DNA of 64,000 bases from a bacterium (GTDB lineage Bacteria; Planctomycetota; Planctomycetia; Planctomycetales; Planctomycetaceae): NCBI GenBank assembly GCA_016125225.1, contig WGME01000004.1, positions 372,001-436,000 of the forward strand, written 5' to 3'. Numbering within the stretch: position 1 is the stretch's first letter; every line of letters begins with the position of its first letter. Position numbers and translations under genes: made by a program. Below are positions 21,597 through 30,903 of this stretch, piece by piece. The notes under the pieces were generated by a model. It ran no database searches, had not been told where the DNA came from, and saw only the letters and a list, made by a program, of their open reading frames with translations.

Positions 21597-22952
21597 TTAA
21601 CCCGCCTTGAAGATCCGTTGCAGTTCTTCCAGCGAGGTCTTGCCTTCGGCCACCAGCCGCAAGCCATCTTTGTGCAATGTCTGCATCCCTTCGGCTCGGG
21701 CTTGAGCTTTGATCTGATCGGCTGAAGCACCTTCAGCGATCAACTTTTTGATGGTTTCTGAAGCCAGGATGTATTCGACCATCGCGATGCGGCCGAGGTA
21801 TCCGAGGCCGCCGCACTTCTCGCAGGGTTCGGGCATCTCGCCGGTTTTGGGATCGGGCTCGAATTCCGGTTTGCGGTACAGCACTTTGGTCTCGGGGGGC
21901 AAGCCGACCTTTGCCAGCAACTTCGGATTGGGGCGAAAGGCCTCCTTGCAGCCTACGCACAAAGTGCGAATGAGCTTCTGGCTGAAGAAACCTTCGATCA
22001 ATTCCGACATCTTGGCGGGATCACCGATCCAGTCGCGGAACTGCACAATGCCACTCGCGGCGTCTTTCGCGGGCATTTCCGAGAGGATGGTTACGCGATC
22101 GGCGACGGCGGCCGCTGTCTTGGCCATCTCAGGTCCATCGATGGGATCGAGGAAGATGACGTCGGCTTCCGAGCGGATCATACGTTCGGCGGTGAAGGTG
22201 TAATCGTCACCCTCGTTCCGCTCAAACTGCTGGACGTTATAAACTTCGCGGCTCCCCATCTTCACGATGGTGAACGCGGAGTACATATATAGGTCAAGCC
22301 CCTTGAGAAAGGCGTAAGCGGTCGTTGTGACACCACTGCCCGGTGGACCGGCCACGATGATGAGGCCGTGCCGCTTCGAAGAGATTTCGCGTAACGTGGC
22401 TTTGAGCGAGGGAGGAAACCCAAGGTCCTCCATCGTGCTCATCTTGGCTTTGAGATTCCGCGTGCGCAGAATCACACGGTCGGCACCATCGGGTTGAGGC
22501 GTGGCATCCACCGTGACTTCATACGGCGTGCCCTGATAATCGGCTTTCACGCCGCCATGTTGTGCCTGCCCCTTCAGCTTCGGATCAAGTCCGGCGAGCA
22601 GCTTCAGCATCTGCGTGACAGCGACGAATTGCGGCTTGGCCAGCTTGCCCCCGGAATACGGCATGCCATCGACATACAGGGTAACCTGCGCGCGTTCACC
22701 CTTGAGTTCGATTTTGACCTGCTCGGCGCGTCGACCGATCGCATCGGTGACCAGTTCTTTGGCGGGAATCAGGCCCGCTTGGGCCAGGCGACCATTCGCT
22801 GCCAGATCGACATCTTTTCCGTTCACGGCTCCCTGGAATGAGACGAGTTCGATGTCTTCATCATCCTCGTCGTCATCACGAGCATCGCTCCCTTTGCGGC
22901 CGAACAACCCAAATACCACAGGAAGATCTCCCAGCGAACGCGCAGACATCAA
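21597..22952 (-). CDS. GspE/PilB-like protein with degraded ATPase motifs
   Basis: Homologue of type II secretion / type IV pilus ATPases, 451 residues, but probably not an active ATPase. Visible: an N-terminal domain with AKELVTDAIGRRAEQVKIEL, then a RecA-like core. The Walker A loop is GPPGSGVTTT, where Val replaces the nucleotide-binding Lys of GxxGSGKTT. The Walker B region is ADVIFLDPIDGPEMA, where the usual GEIRD acidic signature is lost. The His box is replaced by LSEMPAKDA. The zinc-type cysteines are kept (CVGC and PCEKCGGLGYLGR). Arg-rich catalytic positions could not all be checked. No other secretion gene is adjacent. A structural or regulatory role in a pilus/secretion machine is an inference. 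Confidence 0.82.
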   Translation of the reverse strand: MMSARSLGDLPVVFGLFGRKGSDARDDDEDDEDIELVSFQGAVNGKDVDLAANGRLAQAGLIPAKELVTDAIGRRAEQVKIELKGERAQVTLYVDGMPYSGGKLAKPQFVAVTQMLKLLAGLDPKLKGQAQHGGVKADYQGTPYEVTVDATPQPDGADRVILRTRNLKAKMSTMEDLGFPPSLKATLREISSKRHGLIIVAGPPGSGVTTTAYAFLKGLDLYMYSAFTIVKMGSREVYNVQQFERNEGDDYTFTAERMIRSEADVIFLDPIDGPEMAKTAAAVADRVTILSEMPAKDAASGIVQFRDWIGDPAKMSELIEGFFSQKLIRTLCVGCKEAFRPNPKLLAKVGLPPETKVLYRKPEFEPDPKTGEMPEPCEKCGGLGYLGRIAMVEYILASETIKKLIAEGASADQIKAQARAEGMQTLHKDGLRLVAEGKTSLEELQRIFKAG

Positions 22953-23050
22953 GACAGCGGAACCAACGATTCCGTGATTGTGTCACGCGGAACGACCGGA
23001 GTCCATGTTCCCGCAGTGATTTCGTTTTCCGCCGGAAAAACACGGGCCGA

Positions 23051-23938
23051 TTACAACAGTCCGTAGCTGACCAGCGTCTGCCGCAGCTTGCGGGCTTCGG
23101 CTTCACCCAGCGGCGTCATCGGCAAACGAAGTTCGCCGGAATCGCGGCCGAGCATCTGCATGGCGGCTTTCACCGGAATGGGATTCGTCGCCAAGCCCAG
23201 CATGTCACGACAGAGGGTGAACAGCTTGTAATGGGCGGCTTGAGCTTCCGTGAGTTTTCCAGCTTTGAACGCGGCCAGCAGTGCCAGCATATCTTTGGGG
23301 ACAATGTTGCCCACCACCGACACGATGCCACTGCCGCCTAATGCCATCAAGGGCAATGTCAGGCTGTCATCACCGGACAGGACGGTGAGATTCGTTTCCG
23401 CCAAAGTCCGTGAGGCCTGATCCATCGACCCGGTGGCTTCCTTGATCGCCACCACATTCGGAATTTCAGCGATGCGGGCGACCACATCGGGTTCCATGTT
23501 CTTCGCGGTGCGTCCCGGAATGTTGTACAGAATGATCGGAATGTCGACCGCTTCGGCGACCGCCTTGTAATGCTGATAGAAGCCTTCGCCAGTCGGCTTG
23601 TTGTAGTACGGGGCGACCATCATGGCCCCATCGGCGCCGACACTTTTGGCAAACTTCGTCAGTTCGATGGCTTCCAGGGTGCTGTTCGACCCGGTGCCGG
23701 CCATCACTTTGATGCGACCCGCCGCGTGTTGGCAGACGATGGCGATGACGCGTTCGTGCTCTTCATGCGTCAGCGTCGGGCTTTCGCCGGTGGTGCCCAC
23801 CGGGCACAAGCCGTTGGTGCCTTCCGCGATGTGCCAGTCGACGAGTTTTTTCAGCGCGACCTCATCAACCTTGCCGTCCTTGAACGGCGTGATGATGGCG
23901 ACTGTCAACCCTGCGAACTGTTCACCTTTGCGAGGCAT
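23051..23938 (-). CDS. dapA: 4-hydroxy-tetrahydrodipicolinate synthase
   Basis: Condenses pyruvate with aspartate semialdehyde, first committed step of lysine and diaminopimelate synthesis. 295 residues from ATG 23938 ([10 protein letters not shown]), which matches family length better than the track start six codons earlier. Signatures: [18 protein letters not shown], the catalytic Tyr in [12 protein letters not shown], and the Schiff-base Lys in VVAIKEATG. It is followed upstream on the same strand by a 3-hydroxyisobutyrate-dehydrogenase-type gene. Related aldolases of the DHDPS/NAL family are possible, but the motif set favours DapA. Confidence 0.93.
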   Translation of the reverse strand: MPRKGEQFAGLTVAIITPFKDGKVDEVALKKLVDWHIAEGTNGLCPVGTTGESPTLTHEEHERVIAIVCQHAAGRIKVMAGTGSNSTLEAIELTKFAKSVGADGAMMVAPYYNKPTGEGFYQHYKAVAEAVDIPIILYNIPGRTAKNMEPDVVARIAEIPNVVAIKEATGSMDQASRTLAETNLTVLSGDDSLTLPLMALGGSGIVSVVGNIVPKDMLALLAAFKAGKLTEAQAAHYKLFTLCRDMLGLATNPIPVKAAMQMLGRDSGELRLPMTPLGEAEARKLRQTLVSYGLL

Positions 23939-23968
23939 GATGTTTCTCTTTAGCAATACGACACGGAA

Positions 23969-23992
23969 GCCCAGGGATAGCGTTCCCTGGGC
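23969..23992. repeat. Palindromic repeat, copy 1
   Basis: Arms GCCCAGGGA and TCCCTGGGC around TAGCGT, in the gap between the dapA start and the preceding minus-strand gene. The same palindrome recurs at 39967..39990 with one base changed in the loop, so it is a dispersed element and not just a gene-specific terminator. Confidence 0.7.
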
Positions 23993-24011
23993 GTCTTAAA
24001 TGACATTGAGA

Positions 24012-24923
<912 letters not shown>

Positions 24924-25046
24924 GCCACCGTCCAACCAATCCTGCGAAATTCATGAGTCCGTTGAACCGGGCGATTCCGCCAGTTCAACCCGAAGTTCGC
25001 AGTATACCGGAAGAGACGACAGCCGTCACCGATGCGGACCCGAGCG

Positions 25047-25766
25047 CTATTCCGCCTGTTCCTGCCCCGTTAACTGCAGTTTGCCGGGGGTGTCGTCGTG
25101 GGTGGGGGTGTCAAAGGCCACGTAGCTGGGTAGTGGCTGGTTGGCCATGCCCGGCTGACGGATCGTGGTTTTCTGAATTTCGTCTTTCAGTTGGCCATTC
25201 TGGTAGGGACCGATCCCCAATACGTACCAGTTGTTATCTTTCGATTGCGATGACGAAACGCCCCCGTGACCCAGGAGCTGTTTGGTTTTGGCGTCGTAGG
25301 CCACAATGCCGAGTTTGGCGACCGCCGATTGATTATTACGGGTGATCAGCCGGACTTCCGGCAGTGTCAACATGCCTGGCAAAACCACTTCGGGAATACC
25401 GAGGTAAGAGTCGGCGGTATCGGTGCCGACCGCACCCGATCGTAATTCCAGCACGACATCGGCTTCTTCGGCCTTGGCTGCGACACGTGCTCCACTGACC
25501 ATCGCCCGGTGACGCAACGAGCCAATGATGTACCCCTTGTCGACGCAATCGAGGTACTTGTCTTCGATGTAGATGTTTGTTCCCTGGAAGGCAGAGAAGT
25601 CAACCTTTGACAACGACTGATCAACCGCATTCGAAAGCAGGAGTTGTTCACGTGCCGTTCGTGCGGTATTCGATGACCGTGCAGACGTGCAGCCCAGCAA
25701 CGATCCCAAAACCAGCAGTGCCGTTGTGCCCAGAAGTTCACGCCTGAGCCGACAAACAGAAATCAT
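25047..25766 (-). CDS. Exported lipoprotein of unknown function (DUF6655-like)
   Basis: 239 residues. The N-terminus is a lipoprotein signal: LLGTTALLVLGSLLGCTSA with the lipobox Cys at about residue 26. The mature part has FSAFQGTNIYIEDKYLDC, LRSGAVGTDTADSYLGIPE and KLGIVAYDAKTKQLLGHGG. This pattern recalls planctomycete lipoproteins I know as DUF6655, but the name is from memory and not verified. It is probably periplasmic or outer-membrane anchored. The role is unknown. Confidence 0.72.
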   Translation of the reverse strand: MISVCRLRRELLGTTALLVLGSLLGCTSARSSNTARTAREQLLLSNAVDQSLSKVDFSAFQGTNIYIEDKYLDCVDKGYIIGSLRHRAMVSGARVAAKAEEADVVLELRSGAVGTDTADSYLGIPEVVLPGMLTLPEVRLITRNNQSAVAKLGIVAYDAKTKQLLGHGGVSSSQSKDNNWYVLGIGPYQNGQLKDEIQKTTIRQPGMANQPLPSYVAFDTPTHDDTPGKLQLTGQEQAE

Positions 25767-26032
25767 GGGCAGGCTTTCCTGACAAAATCGCCAACGAGAA
25801 TGTCACTTCTCATGCCGAGCGGCATCAAAAGGGCGGCCCGAAAACCAGCAGGTGTAAGGCGAACTGTGACCCATCGGCAAGACAGGTTGTCCTCTGGTAC
25901 ACTCCTGAGAACAGGGATTGTCAGTTTCTACGATGGTGATCGGCGAGATATGCCGTTGAAATCTTGCAGGGCCCAAGCCAGAGCGGCGTGACCGCTGTGA
26001 CTCTGGCTCCAGATCCGCAATGAGGAGCACTG
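25767..26032. other. Divergent promoter region
   Basis: About 265 bases between a minus-strand lipoprotein gene and a plus-strand peroxiredoxin-like gene. It presumably carries both promoters. Short track ORFs here have no supporting motifs. Confidence 0.4.
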
Positions 26033-26551
26033 ATGATGCTAACGATTCGCCAATGGCTTGGAATGGCGGCCTGTTGCCTGATTGGCCTGTCTGTCACTGC
26101 GGCAGAGCCAGTCCTGAAGGTCGGAGATGCGGTCCCGGACTTCACCGCGATGAGTCTGTCAGGCAAGCCTGTGCGGTTCTCGGAACTGACTGCTGCTAAG
26201 CCAACGGTCCTGGTCTTCAGCCGAGCCCATTGGTGCCCATACTGCATGGGACACATGCAGGCCCTGCAAAAGCAACTCGCCGAATTCGAAAGTGCCGGCG
26301 CACAAGTGGTCGCAGTCTTTCGCGAGAACACAGAAGGCGTTGCCGGACTGAAAAAAGTGCAGATGGCTTCGAAAGCAGAATTCCTGCTGCTTGATGATCC
26401 GAAAGGCGAACACACCAAGCCCTACAGCCCCGAAGGCTATGACGCCTATGTTGTCGACCAGGCGGGTAAGATTCGAGTTGTCATCGATGGCACGAAAACT
26501 GGTCGCCCCGCACCAGAGAAATTACTGCAGGCGGTGAAAGAACTGCAGTAG
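26033..26551 (+). CDS. Exported peroxiredoxin/thioredoxin-like protein
   Basis: AhpC/TSA-type redox protein, 172 residues, with an N-terminal signal peptide (WLGMAACCLIGLSVTAAE). The thioredoxin fold begins VGDAVPDFTAMSLSGKPVRF. The active site is SRAHWCPYCMGHMQALQ, so a CPYC redox pair is present, and it is followed by QVVAVFRENTEG. Such proteins reduce peroxides or act as disulfide reductants outside the cytoplasm. A terminator-like hairpin shared with the convergent metalloprotease gene lies downstream. Confidence 0.87.
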   Translation: MMLTIRQWLGMAACCLIGLSVTAAEPVLKVGDAVPDFTAMSLSGKPVRFSELTAAKPTVLVFSRAHWCPYCMGHMQALQKQLAEFESAGAQVVAVFRENTEGVAGLKKVQMASKAEFLLLDDPKGEHTKPYSPEGYDAYVVDQAGKIRVVIDGTKTGRPAPEKLLQAVKELQ

Positions 26552-26604
26552 CTCTCCAGCACGTTCTGAGTAGACCACTGACATTTCCACCCCACGAAAA
26601 ACGA

Positions 26605-26639
26605 AGCAGCCGGTCACCCTGCGAGAGCGACCGGCTGCT
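26605..26639. terminator. Bidirectional terminator hairpin
   Basis: Perfect 11-bp inverted repeat, arm AGCAGCCGGTC, loop 13 nt, followed by CAATTTC on the plus side and preceded by an A-rich run (CGAAAAACGA) that gives U residues on the minus transcript. It sits between two converging genes. Confidence 0.75.
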
Positions 26640-26667
26640 CAATTTCTATCGTTTTCCGGTCTTCCGC

Positions 26668-27600
26668 TTACTGGAAGATGTTCGGTCGGAAGAGCTGAAT
26701 CATGGTATTCATGCGGTCCACCTGTCCCGGTGTGAACTCAATCAGGCAGGCATCGTCTGAATAATCCATGAAATTGAAGATGGGATCAACTCCCGGTGCG
26801 GGACACGTATCAGGCTGGGCGGTCACGCAACCATAGAAGGGCGCGGCTTCAGCCGGAGTGTCATCAACGGTGTCGTTACGGCGGCGGCATCCCCCTTGGA
26901 AGGTGTGGTAGAGACCCAACCAGTGACCCACTTCGTGGACCGCCGTATCGCCTTCATCGTAGGGAGCCAGACCACCCGGAATGGAATCGTAGGAAATGAC
27001 CACGCCATCGAGTTCGGGACTCTTGCGCTGATTCCAAGGAAATTTGGCATAGCCGAGCAGGCCGACGTAAGACAGCCCGGTCGAGTAGATGTTCAGGAAT
27101 TCGCTGCTGTCTGCCCCCAAAGAGAGCTTCATGTTCCGCTCAGCCTGAGAACCCGGAGAGTGGAAGAACCAGTCATAATTTTGGGTCTGAGTGAAAATCT
27201 CGAGCGAGAAGTCGACATTGGTGTAGGCCGCACTCAAGGCGTCGACTTGTGCCTGTGCGTCGGCTTCGGTCAGCAAACCTTCGGAACCGCCGAAAAAACC
27301 AAAGTCGTAATACACACAATGGAAAGCCACAGGGATCGTGCCCAGCGAGACATTAGCGGGTAACACCTGACCGGGTTTGAATCCTCGACGACGACGTTCG
27401 GCGGCAATGAACCGTTCGATCAGATCGACATCGCGCTCCACAAGATCACTGGTCCCACACACGCGAACCAGTGGCTTGATTTGCCGGGCACCCGCGGCGG
27501 GATGCGAAGTCGTCGCTGACGATTGGGGCAGCAGGCAGACCGATCCCGTCAGCAACAGGGCTGCAACAGCCAGTCCCAACACTCCCGATTTCTGATTCAT
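26668..27600 (-). CDS. Secreted zinc metalloprotease, M43 (pappalysin/cytophagalysin) type
   Basis: Secreted protease, 310 residues from ATG 27600, which has GAGGAAA upstream; the GTG start in the track is five codons earlier. Signal peptide: LGLAVAALLLTGSVC. The zinc site is HEVGHWLGLYHTFQGGC (HExxHxxGxxH), and the Met-turn region NFMDYSDDACLIEFTPGQVDRM is characteristic of M43. The propeptide region starts with a conserved CGT (VRVCGTSDLVERD). Substrate unknown. Confidence 0.9.
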   Translation of the reverse strand: MNQKSGVLGLAVAALLLTGSVCLLPQSSATTSHPAAGARQIKPLVRVCGTSDLVERDVDLIERFIAAERRRRGFKPGQVLPANVSLGTIPVAFHCVYYDFGFFGGSEGLLTEADAQAQVDALSAAYTNVDFSLEIFTQTQNYDWFFHSPGSQAERNMKLSLGADSSEFLNIYSTGLSYVGLLGYAKFPWNQRKSPELDGVVISYDSIPGGLAPYDEGDTAVHEVGHWLGLYHTFQGGCRRRNDTVDDTPAEAAPFYGCVTAQPDTCPAPGVDPIFNFMDYSDDACLIEFTPGQVDRMNTMIQLFRPNIFQ

Positions 27601-27909
27601 ATCCACTTTCCTCACAGATGAACGTCCTTGAGCGGGTGCGGTGGTATTTCACCGCTCGATTTACTCTAGGTCGCTCCTCCCACCTCAGCAATTGGATGAT
27701 GAGGTAATTTGGCAACTTCGTAGGGGCTGTTCAGTACAGGCGTCATCGTCGTTCCATCCCGAGTTGATGCCTATAAACTCACTGGGCCGTCTTCTGCGTG
27801 CCTTCCGTGCAAACGACACAACAAGCAGAGCCTGTAAAACTCAACTAGGCGCTATATCTCAGAGATTCTGCAAACCCGCTGGAATTTTGCCCTCGTCATC
27901 ACATCGGGG
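27601..27909. other. Intergenic region with small hairpin
   Basis: About 310 bases upstream of the metalloprotease gene. The only structure seen is a small hairpin, GCGGTG / CACCGC with a 6-nt loop, at 27638-27655, which lies in the metalloprotease leader. No coding frame is convincing. Confidence 0.35.
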
Positions 27910-28401
27910 ATGGTCTATATTCACAAAGTGAGTTGTCTTCACAGATGTTCCCTAGCTGTCGGGTACACCGTGCTGGCTGTCCGTTCTACAGTGTCGCTGA
28001 TCTTGGTGTTCGGCCTGCTGATTCCCAGCGGGGGCCGTAGCGATTGCTGTTGTCGAACCCGCTCGCTGGATCATTCATCGCCAGCGGTCTCCACAGATAT
28101 TGCGGCACTCCCTGCCTGCTGCGCGGCACGACTGAAAGCTCAGTCCGCAGAGCGTGAATCAAAAGACGCTTGGCGATCCCACTGCAACTGCCGCTTCGAT
28201 GTGCATAGCCAAGCCATGCCTTTGGCAGGACGATTCCAGCTGACCTCGGAATCGTTATCGTTCCTCGAGATCAGCCTGTGCCGCCCCGATGACGGCGTCA
28301 TTTCGTCCGGCGTACAAAGCTTGGCAAGATTGCCTTCGGAATTTCGATGGGATGTGGGTGGTCAGAGTGCTTGCATCCTCCTCTGCCGCTGGCTGGCGTG
28401 A
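27910..28401 (+). CDS. Small Cys-rich hypothetical protein
   Basis: Unrecognised. 163 residues with one hydrophobic segment (VSLILVFGLLIPSGG) followed by cysteine clusters SDCCCR, PACCAARL and CNCRF. It precedes a YHS-type cysteine protein on the same strand, leaving a 137-base gap to that gene's real start. The signal-like N-terminus and the Cys clusters favour a real exported protein, but no known domain is present and the start is uncertain, so a spurious ORF cannot be excluded. Confidence 0.42.
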   Translation: MVYIHKVSCLHRCSLAVGYTVLAVRSTVSLILVFGLLIPSGGRSDCCCRTRSLDHSSPAVSTDIAALPACCAARLKAQSAERESKDAWRSHCNCRFDVHSQAMPLAGRFQLTSESLSFLEISLCRPDDGVISSGVQSLARLPSEFRWDVGGQSACILLCRWLA

Positions 28402-28538
28402 CAGCTTCGCTGATCCCCGATGCTCATCTGATTTCTTGGGCCGTTGAACCTGTGATTCGCGGCCGCTTCCAATCCATTCCCGGTCGGGTAGATCCTCTTC
28501 CACCGACCGAACCTCTATGCCACGTGAAGGAATATCGC

Positions 28539-28988
28539 ATGTCTGTTCATCGTTTGGGTCTCTGTGTCGCTGCTTTACTCGTGACCACTTTCGCCATCGC
28601 CGCGGAAGCCGAAAAATTTACTGCCAAGTGCGTGGTCGCCGGTAAGCCCGACGCCAAGCCCGATAAGTTCGCCGAATACAAAGGTGGCAAGGTCTACTTC
28701 TGCTGCGACAACTGCAAAGGCAAGTTCGCGGAAGGTCCGGAGAAGTTCGCCATCCCCGCCAACATGCAACTGGTCACCACCAAGCAATTCACTCAGGTGA
28801 AGTGCCCGCTGTCGGGTGGCAAGATTGATCCCACCAAGACCGTGGAAGTTGCCGGTGTGAAGGTGGCCTTCTGTTGTGAAAACTGTCAGGGCAAAGTGGC
28901 CGAAGCTGGCGATGACGAAAAGAAAGAACTCGTCTTCAAAGACGCCGCGTTCGACAAGGGCTTTGAACTGGCCAAGAAGGACAAATAA
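28539..28988 (+). CDS. Exported YHS-like protein with two Cys domains
   Basis: 149 residues from ATG 28539, chosen because it starts a clean signal peptide (LCVAALLVTTFAIAAEA) and has GAAGGA upstream; the track start at 28347 runs through non-coding sequence. Two similar modules follow, each with FCC(D/E)NC: YFCCDNCKGKF and AFCCENCQGKV. The second is preceded by CPLSGGKIDP. These resemble YHS domains, thought to bind metals such as copper. Periplasmic metal binding or trafficking is a reasonable guess only. Confidence 0.8.
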   Translation: MSVHRLGLCVAALLVTTFAIAAEAEKFTAKCVVAGKPDAKPDKFAEYKGGKVYFCCDNCKGKFAEGPEKFAIPANMQLVTTKQFTQVKCPLSGGKIDPTKTVEVAGVKVAFCCENCQGKVAEAGDDEKKELVFKDAAFDKGFELAKKDK

Positions 28989-29020
28989 TCTTCGGCGATG
29001 ATTTCGCTTGGATTCAACAA

Positions 29021-29050
29021 ACAGAGCCCGTTCTCAGGAACGGGCTCTGT
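29021..29050. terminator. Bidirectional terminator hairpin
   Basis: Perfect 13-bp stem, arm ACAGAGCCCGTTC, loop TCAG, followed by CGTTTGAT on the plus side. It sits between the converging YHS and DUF1080 genes. Confidence 0.8.
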
Positions 29051-29075
29051 CGTTTGATCAAATGACCATTCGCAT

Positions 29076-29813
29076 TCACTCGGGCCGTTGAGCCACGAGA
29101 TCGGGAATTTCCCGCAACCAGATGTTCCGGAACCGCACCGGATTGCCGTGGAACTGCAGGCTGATAGGCAACCGCTCGGGATGGGCTTGATATGTCGGCG
29201 GGGTATCCCAAGCCGTCGATCCGAGCAATTCCGTATGGTCCTGGATCAGCACGCCATTATGCAGCACGGTGACGTATCCCGGCCGCAGCAACTGGCCGTG
29301 CTCATCGAATCGCGGGCCATGAAAAACAATGTCGTAGCTTTGCCATTCACCTGGCTTGCGACTGGCATTCACCAGCGGTGGCTTCGTCTTGTAGAGAGAA
29401 CCCGCCTGACCATCGAAGTAGGTCGGATTCTGATAAGAATCAAGCACCTGCACTTCGTACTTGCCCATCAAGTAGACGCCGCTGTTGCCCCGCCCCTGTC
29501 CCGAACCGCTCACCACGTCCGGCGTCGCCCATTCCACATGCAACTGGCAGTCACCGAAGTTCTCATTGGTCGAAATGCCGCCCCCTTTTGAGATGGCATA
29601 CCCGTTTTCGACCGTCCACTGCTCGCCCCCCTTCCATTGCGACAGATCCTGACCGTCGAACAACACAATCGCATCGGACGGCGGGCTTCCGTTGGTTCCC
29701 GGCTCGATGACTTTAGGTTCCGGCCAGACGATCCCGCTGACCCACTCTTTACTCACCGCGAGACTGCCCACCGACAAACTCACGAATAATGCCAACAACA
29801 TACGCCGCGACAT
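29076..29813 (-). CDS. DUF1080 (3-keto-disaccharide hydrolase-like) exported protein
   Basis: 245 residues from the Met of MSRRMLLALFVSLSVGSLA, a typical signal peptide. The DUF1080 fold, a concanavalin-like beta-sandwich, shows its hallmarks: LFDGQDLSQWKGGEQWTVENG, GDCQLHVEWATP, RGNSGVYLMGKYEVQVLDS and RNIWLREI at the end. Relatives act as glycoside hydrolases, some on 3-keto sugars. It follows a ThuA-domain gene on the same strand, a common planctomycete pairing that suggests carbohydrate breakdown in the periplasm. Confidence 0.9.
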   Translation of the reverse strand: MSRRMLLALFVSLSVGSLAVSKEWVSGIVWPEPKVIEPGTNGSPPSDAIVLFDGQDLSQWKGGEQWTVENGYAISKGGGISTNENFGDCQLHVEWATPDVVSGSGQGRGNSGVYLMGKYEVQVLDSYQNPTYFDGQAGSLYKTKPPLVNASRKPGEWQSYDIVFHGPRFDEHGQLLRPGYVTVLHNGVLIQDHTELLGSTAWDTPPTYQAHPERLPISLQFHGNPVRFRNIWLREIPDLVAQRPE

Positions 29814-29853
29814 GGAGTACTCCACAAGGACTTCATGGTCTCAAATTGTCATA

Positions 29854-29876
29854 GCCCCCGGTGAGTCACCAGGGGC
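29854..29876. repeat. Hairpin between ThuA and DUF1080 genes
   Basis: Near-perfect stem: GCCCC + GGTGA pairing with TCACC + GGGGC around a single G, with one C/A mismatch. It has no T-run, so an intra-operon RNA hairpin or a dispersed palindrome is likelier than a terminator. Confidence 0.5.
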
Positions 29877-29945
29877 ATCGCAAGGGAATCGGTGATAGGC
29901 CGTGACAGAGCCCGGTCGTTGACCGAGGGCCAAGCACGAAAATCG

Positions 29946-30803
29946 TTACTTGGCTTCGGCGGCTTCGGTGTCCGTTTTGGCTTTCGCTTCCAGTTGAGCG
30001 GAGAGTTCCGGGTTCGGCGTCGCAACGCCCGGTTCTAATCCCACTACCCATTGGAAGCCACCGGTGACATGGTCGAGGAACATCGGGTTGGTCCAGGTTC
30101 CTTCGTTGTGTCCCAGGTTGGTAACGAAGACTTTGCCTTCACCATAATTCTTCACCCAGGAGACCGGCACCATGTATGGTCGCTTGGTTTTGCACTTCTC
30201 CATGTTGAGGCTCATCAGTACATGCACTTTTTCCGGTTGCCAGTTCTTGTACTGATAGATTTCATCCTTGATCTGGAACTCTGCACCGAGCGGCTTCATC
30301 GCTGGATGGGACGTATCATTGACGCTGATGGTCACGGTCTCGCCCGAACCCCACGGATGACCATTGAACGTCCCACCGATCATGTCCCAATAACGCTGAT
30401 CGTTGTGATACGTATCTGTTGCCGAGTGAAACCCGATGAAACCATGGCCTTTGGAGGGGAGCCATTCCTTGAAGAAGTACTCACGATCGGCTTCAGCGAT
30501 CGGCAGATCACCGGTGGTGTAGAACATCACTACCTGATACTTCTGCAGGTTCTCTTTCGTGAAGTCGGCTTCGGCATTTTGGGTGCAGGTGACATTGAAG
30601 AGGCCGGTCTTCTGCCCCAACTGAGTCATGGCCACTTCAGCAACGCACAACGGCTGGTCTTTCCGATTCACCGAACCGTGCGTGAAGCCCTTGCTCTGCG
30701 TGAGCATCAACACTTTGACCGGCTCTGAGGCGTGCGAGACGGCAGAGATCGTGGCCAGCAAGACGCCGGCCGTCAGCCAGCGTGTCAGTAAACGAATCGA
30801 CAT
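29946..30803 (-). CDS. ThuA-like (trehalose utilisation) domain protein, exported
   Basis: 285 residues with a signal peptide (LTAGVLLATISAVSHA). The ThuA domain, a glutamine-amidotransferase-like fold, is visible from VKVLMLTQSKGFTHGSVNRK, through YQVVMFYTTGDLPIAEADR and GHGFIGFHSATDTYHN, to the domain core GGTFNGHPWGSGETV. It lies upstream of DUF1080 in one direction, 120 bases apart. ThuA proteins take part in sugar utilisation, some in 3-keto-sugar pathways with DUF1080 proteins; the exact reaction here is unknown. Confidence 0.88.
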   Translation of the reverse strand: MSIRLLTRWLTAGVLLATISAVSHASEPVKVLMLTQSKGFTHGSVNRKDQPLCVAEVAMTQLGQKTGLFNVTCTQNAEADFTKENLQKYQVVMFYTTGDLPIAEADREYFFKEWLPSKGHGFIGFHSATDTYHNDQRYWDMIGGTFNGHPWGSGETVTISVNDTSHPAMKPLGAEFQIKDEIYQYKNWQPEKVHVLMSLNMEKCKTKRPYMVPVSWVKNYGEGKVFVTNLGHNEGTWTNPMFLDHVTGGFQWVVGLEPGVATPNPELSAQLEAKAKTDTEAAEAK

Positions 30804-30903
30804 GGAAGAATTCCTCTCAGAATGGTTGCGAGTTCAGAGTCTTCTGCGATGATATCGCCAAGTGCACTCGCGTGCATCTCTTCTCGGGCTCTGGAAAGTA
30901 GAC

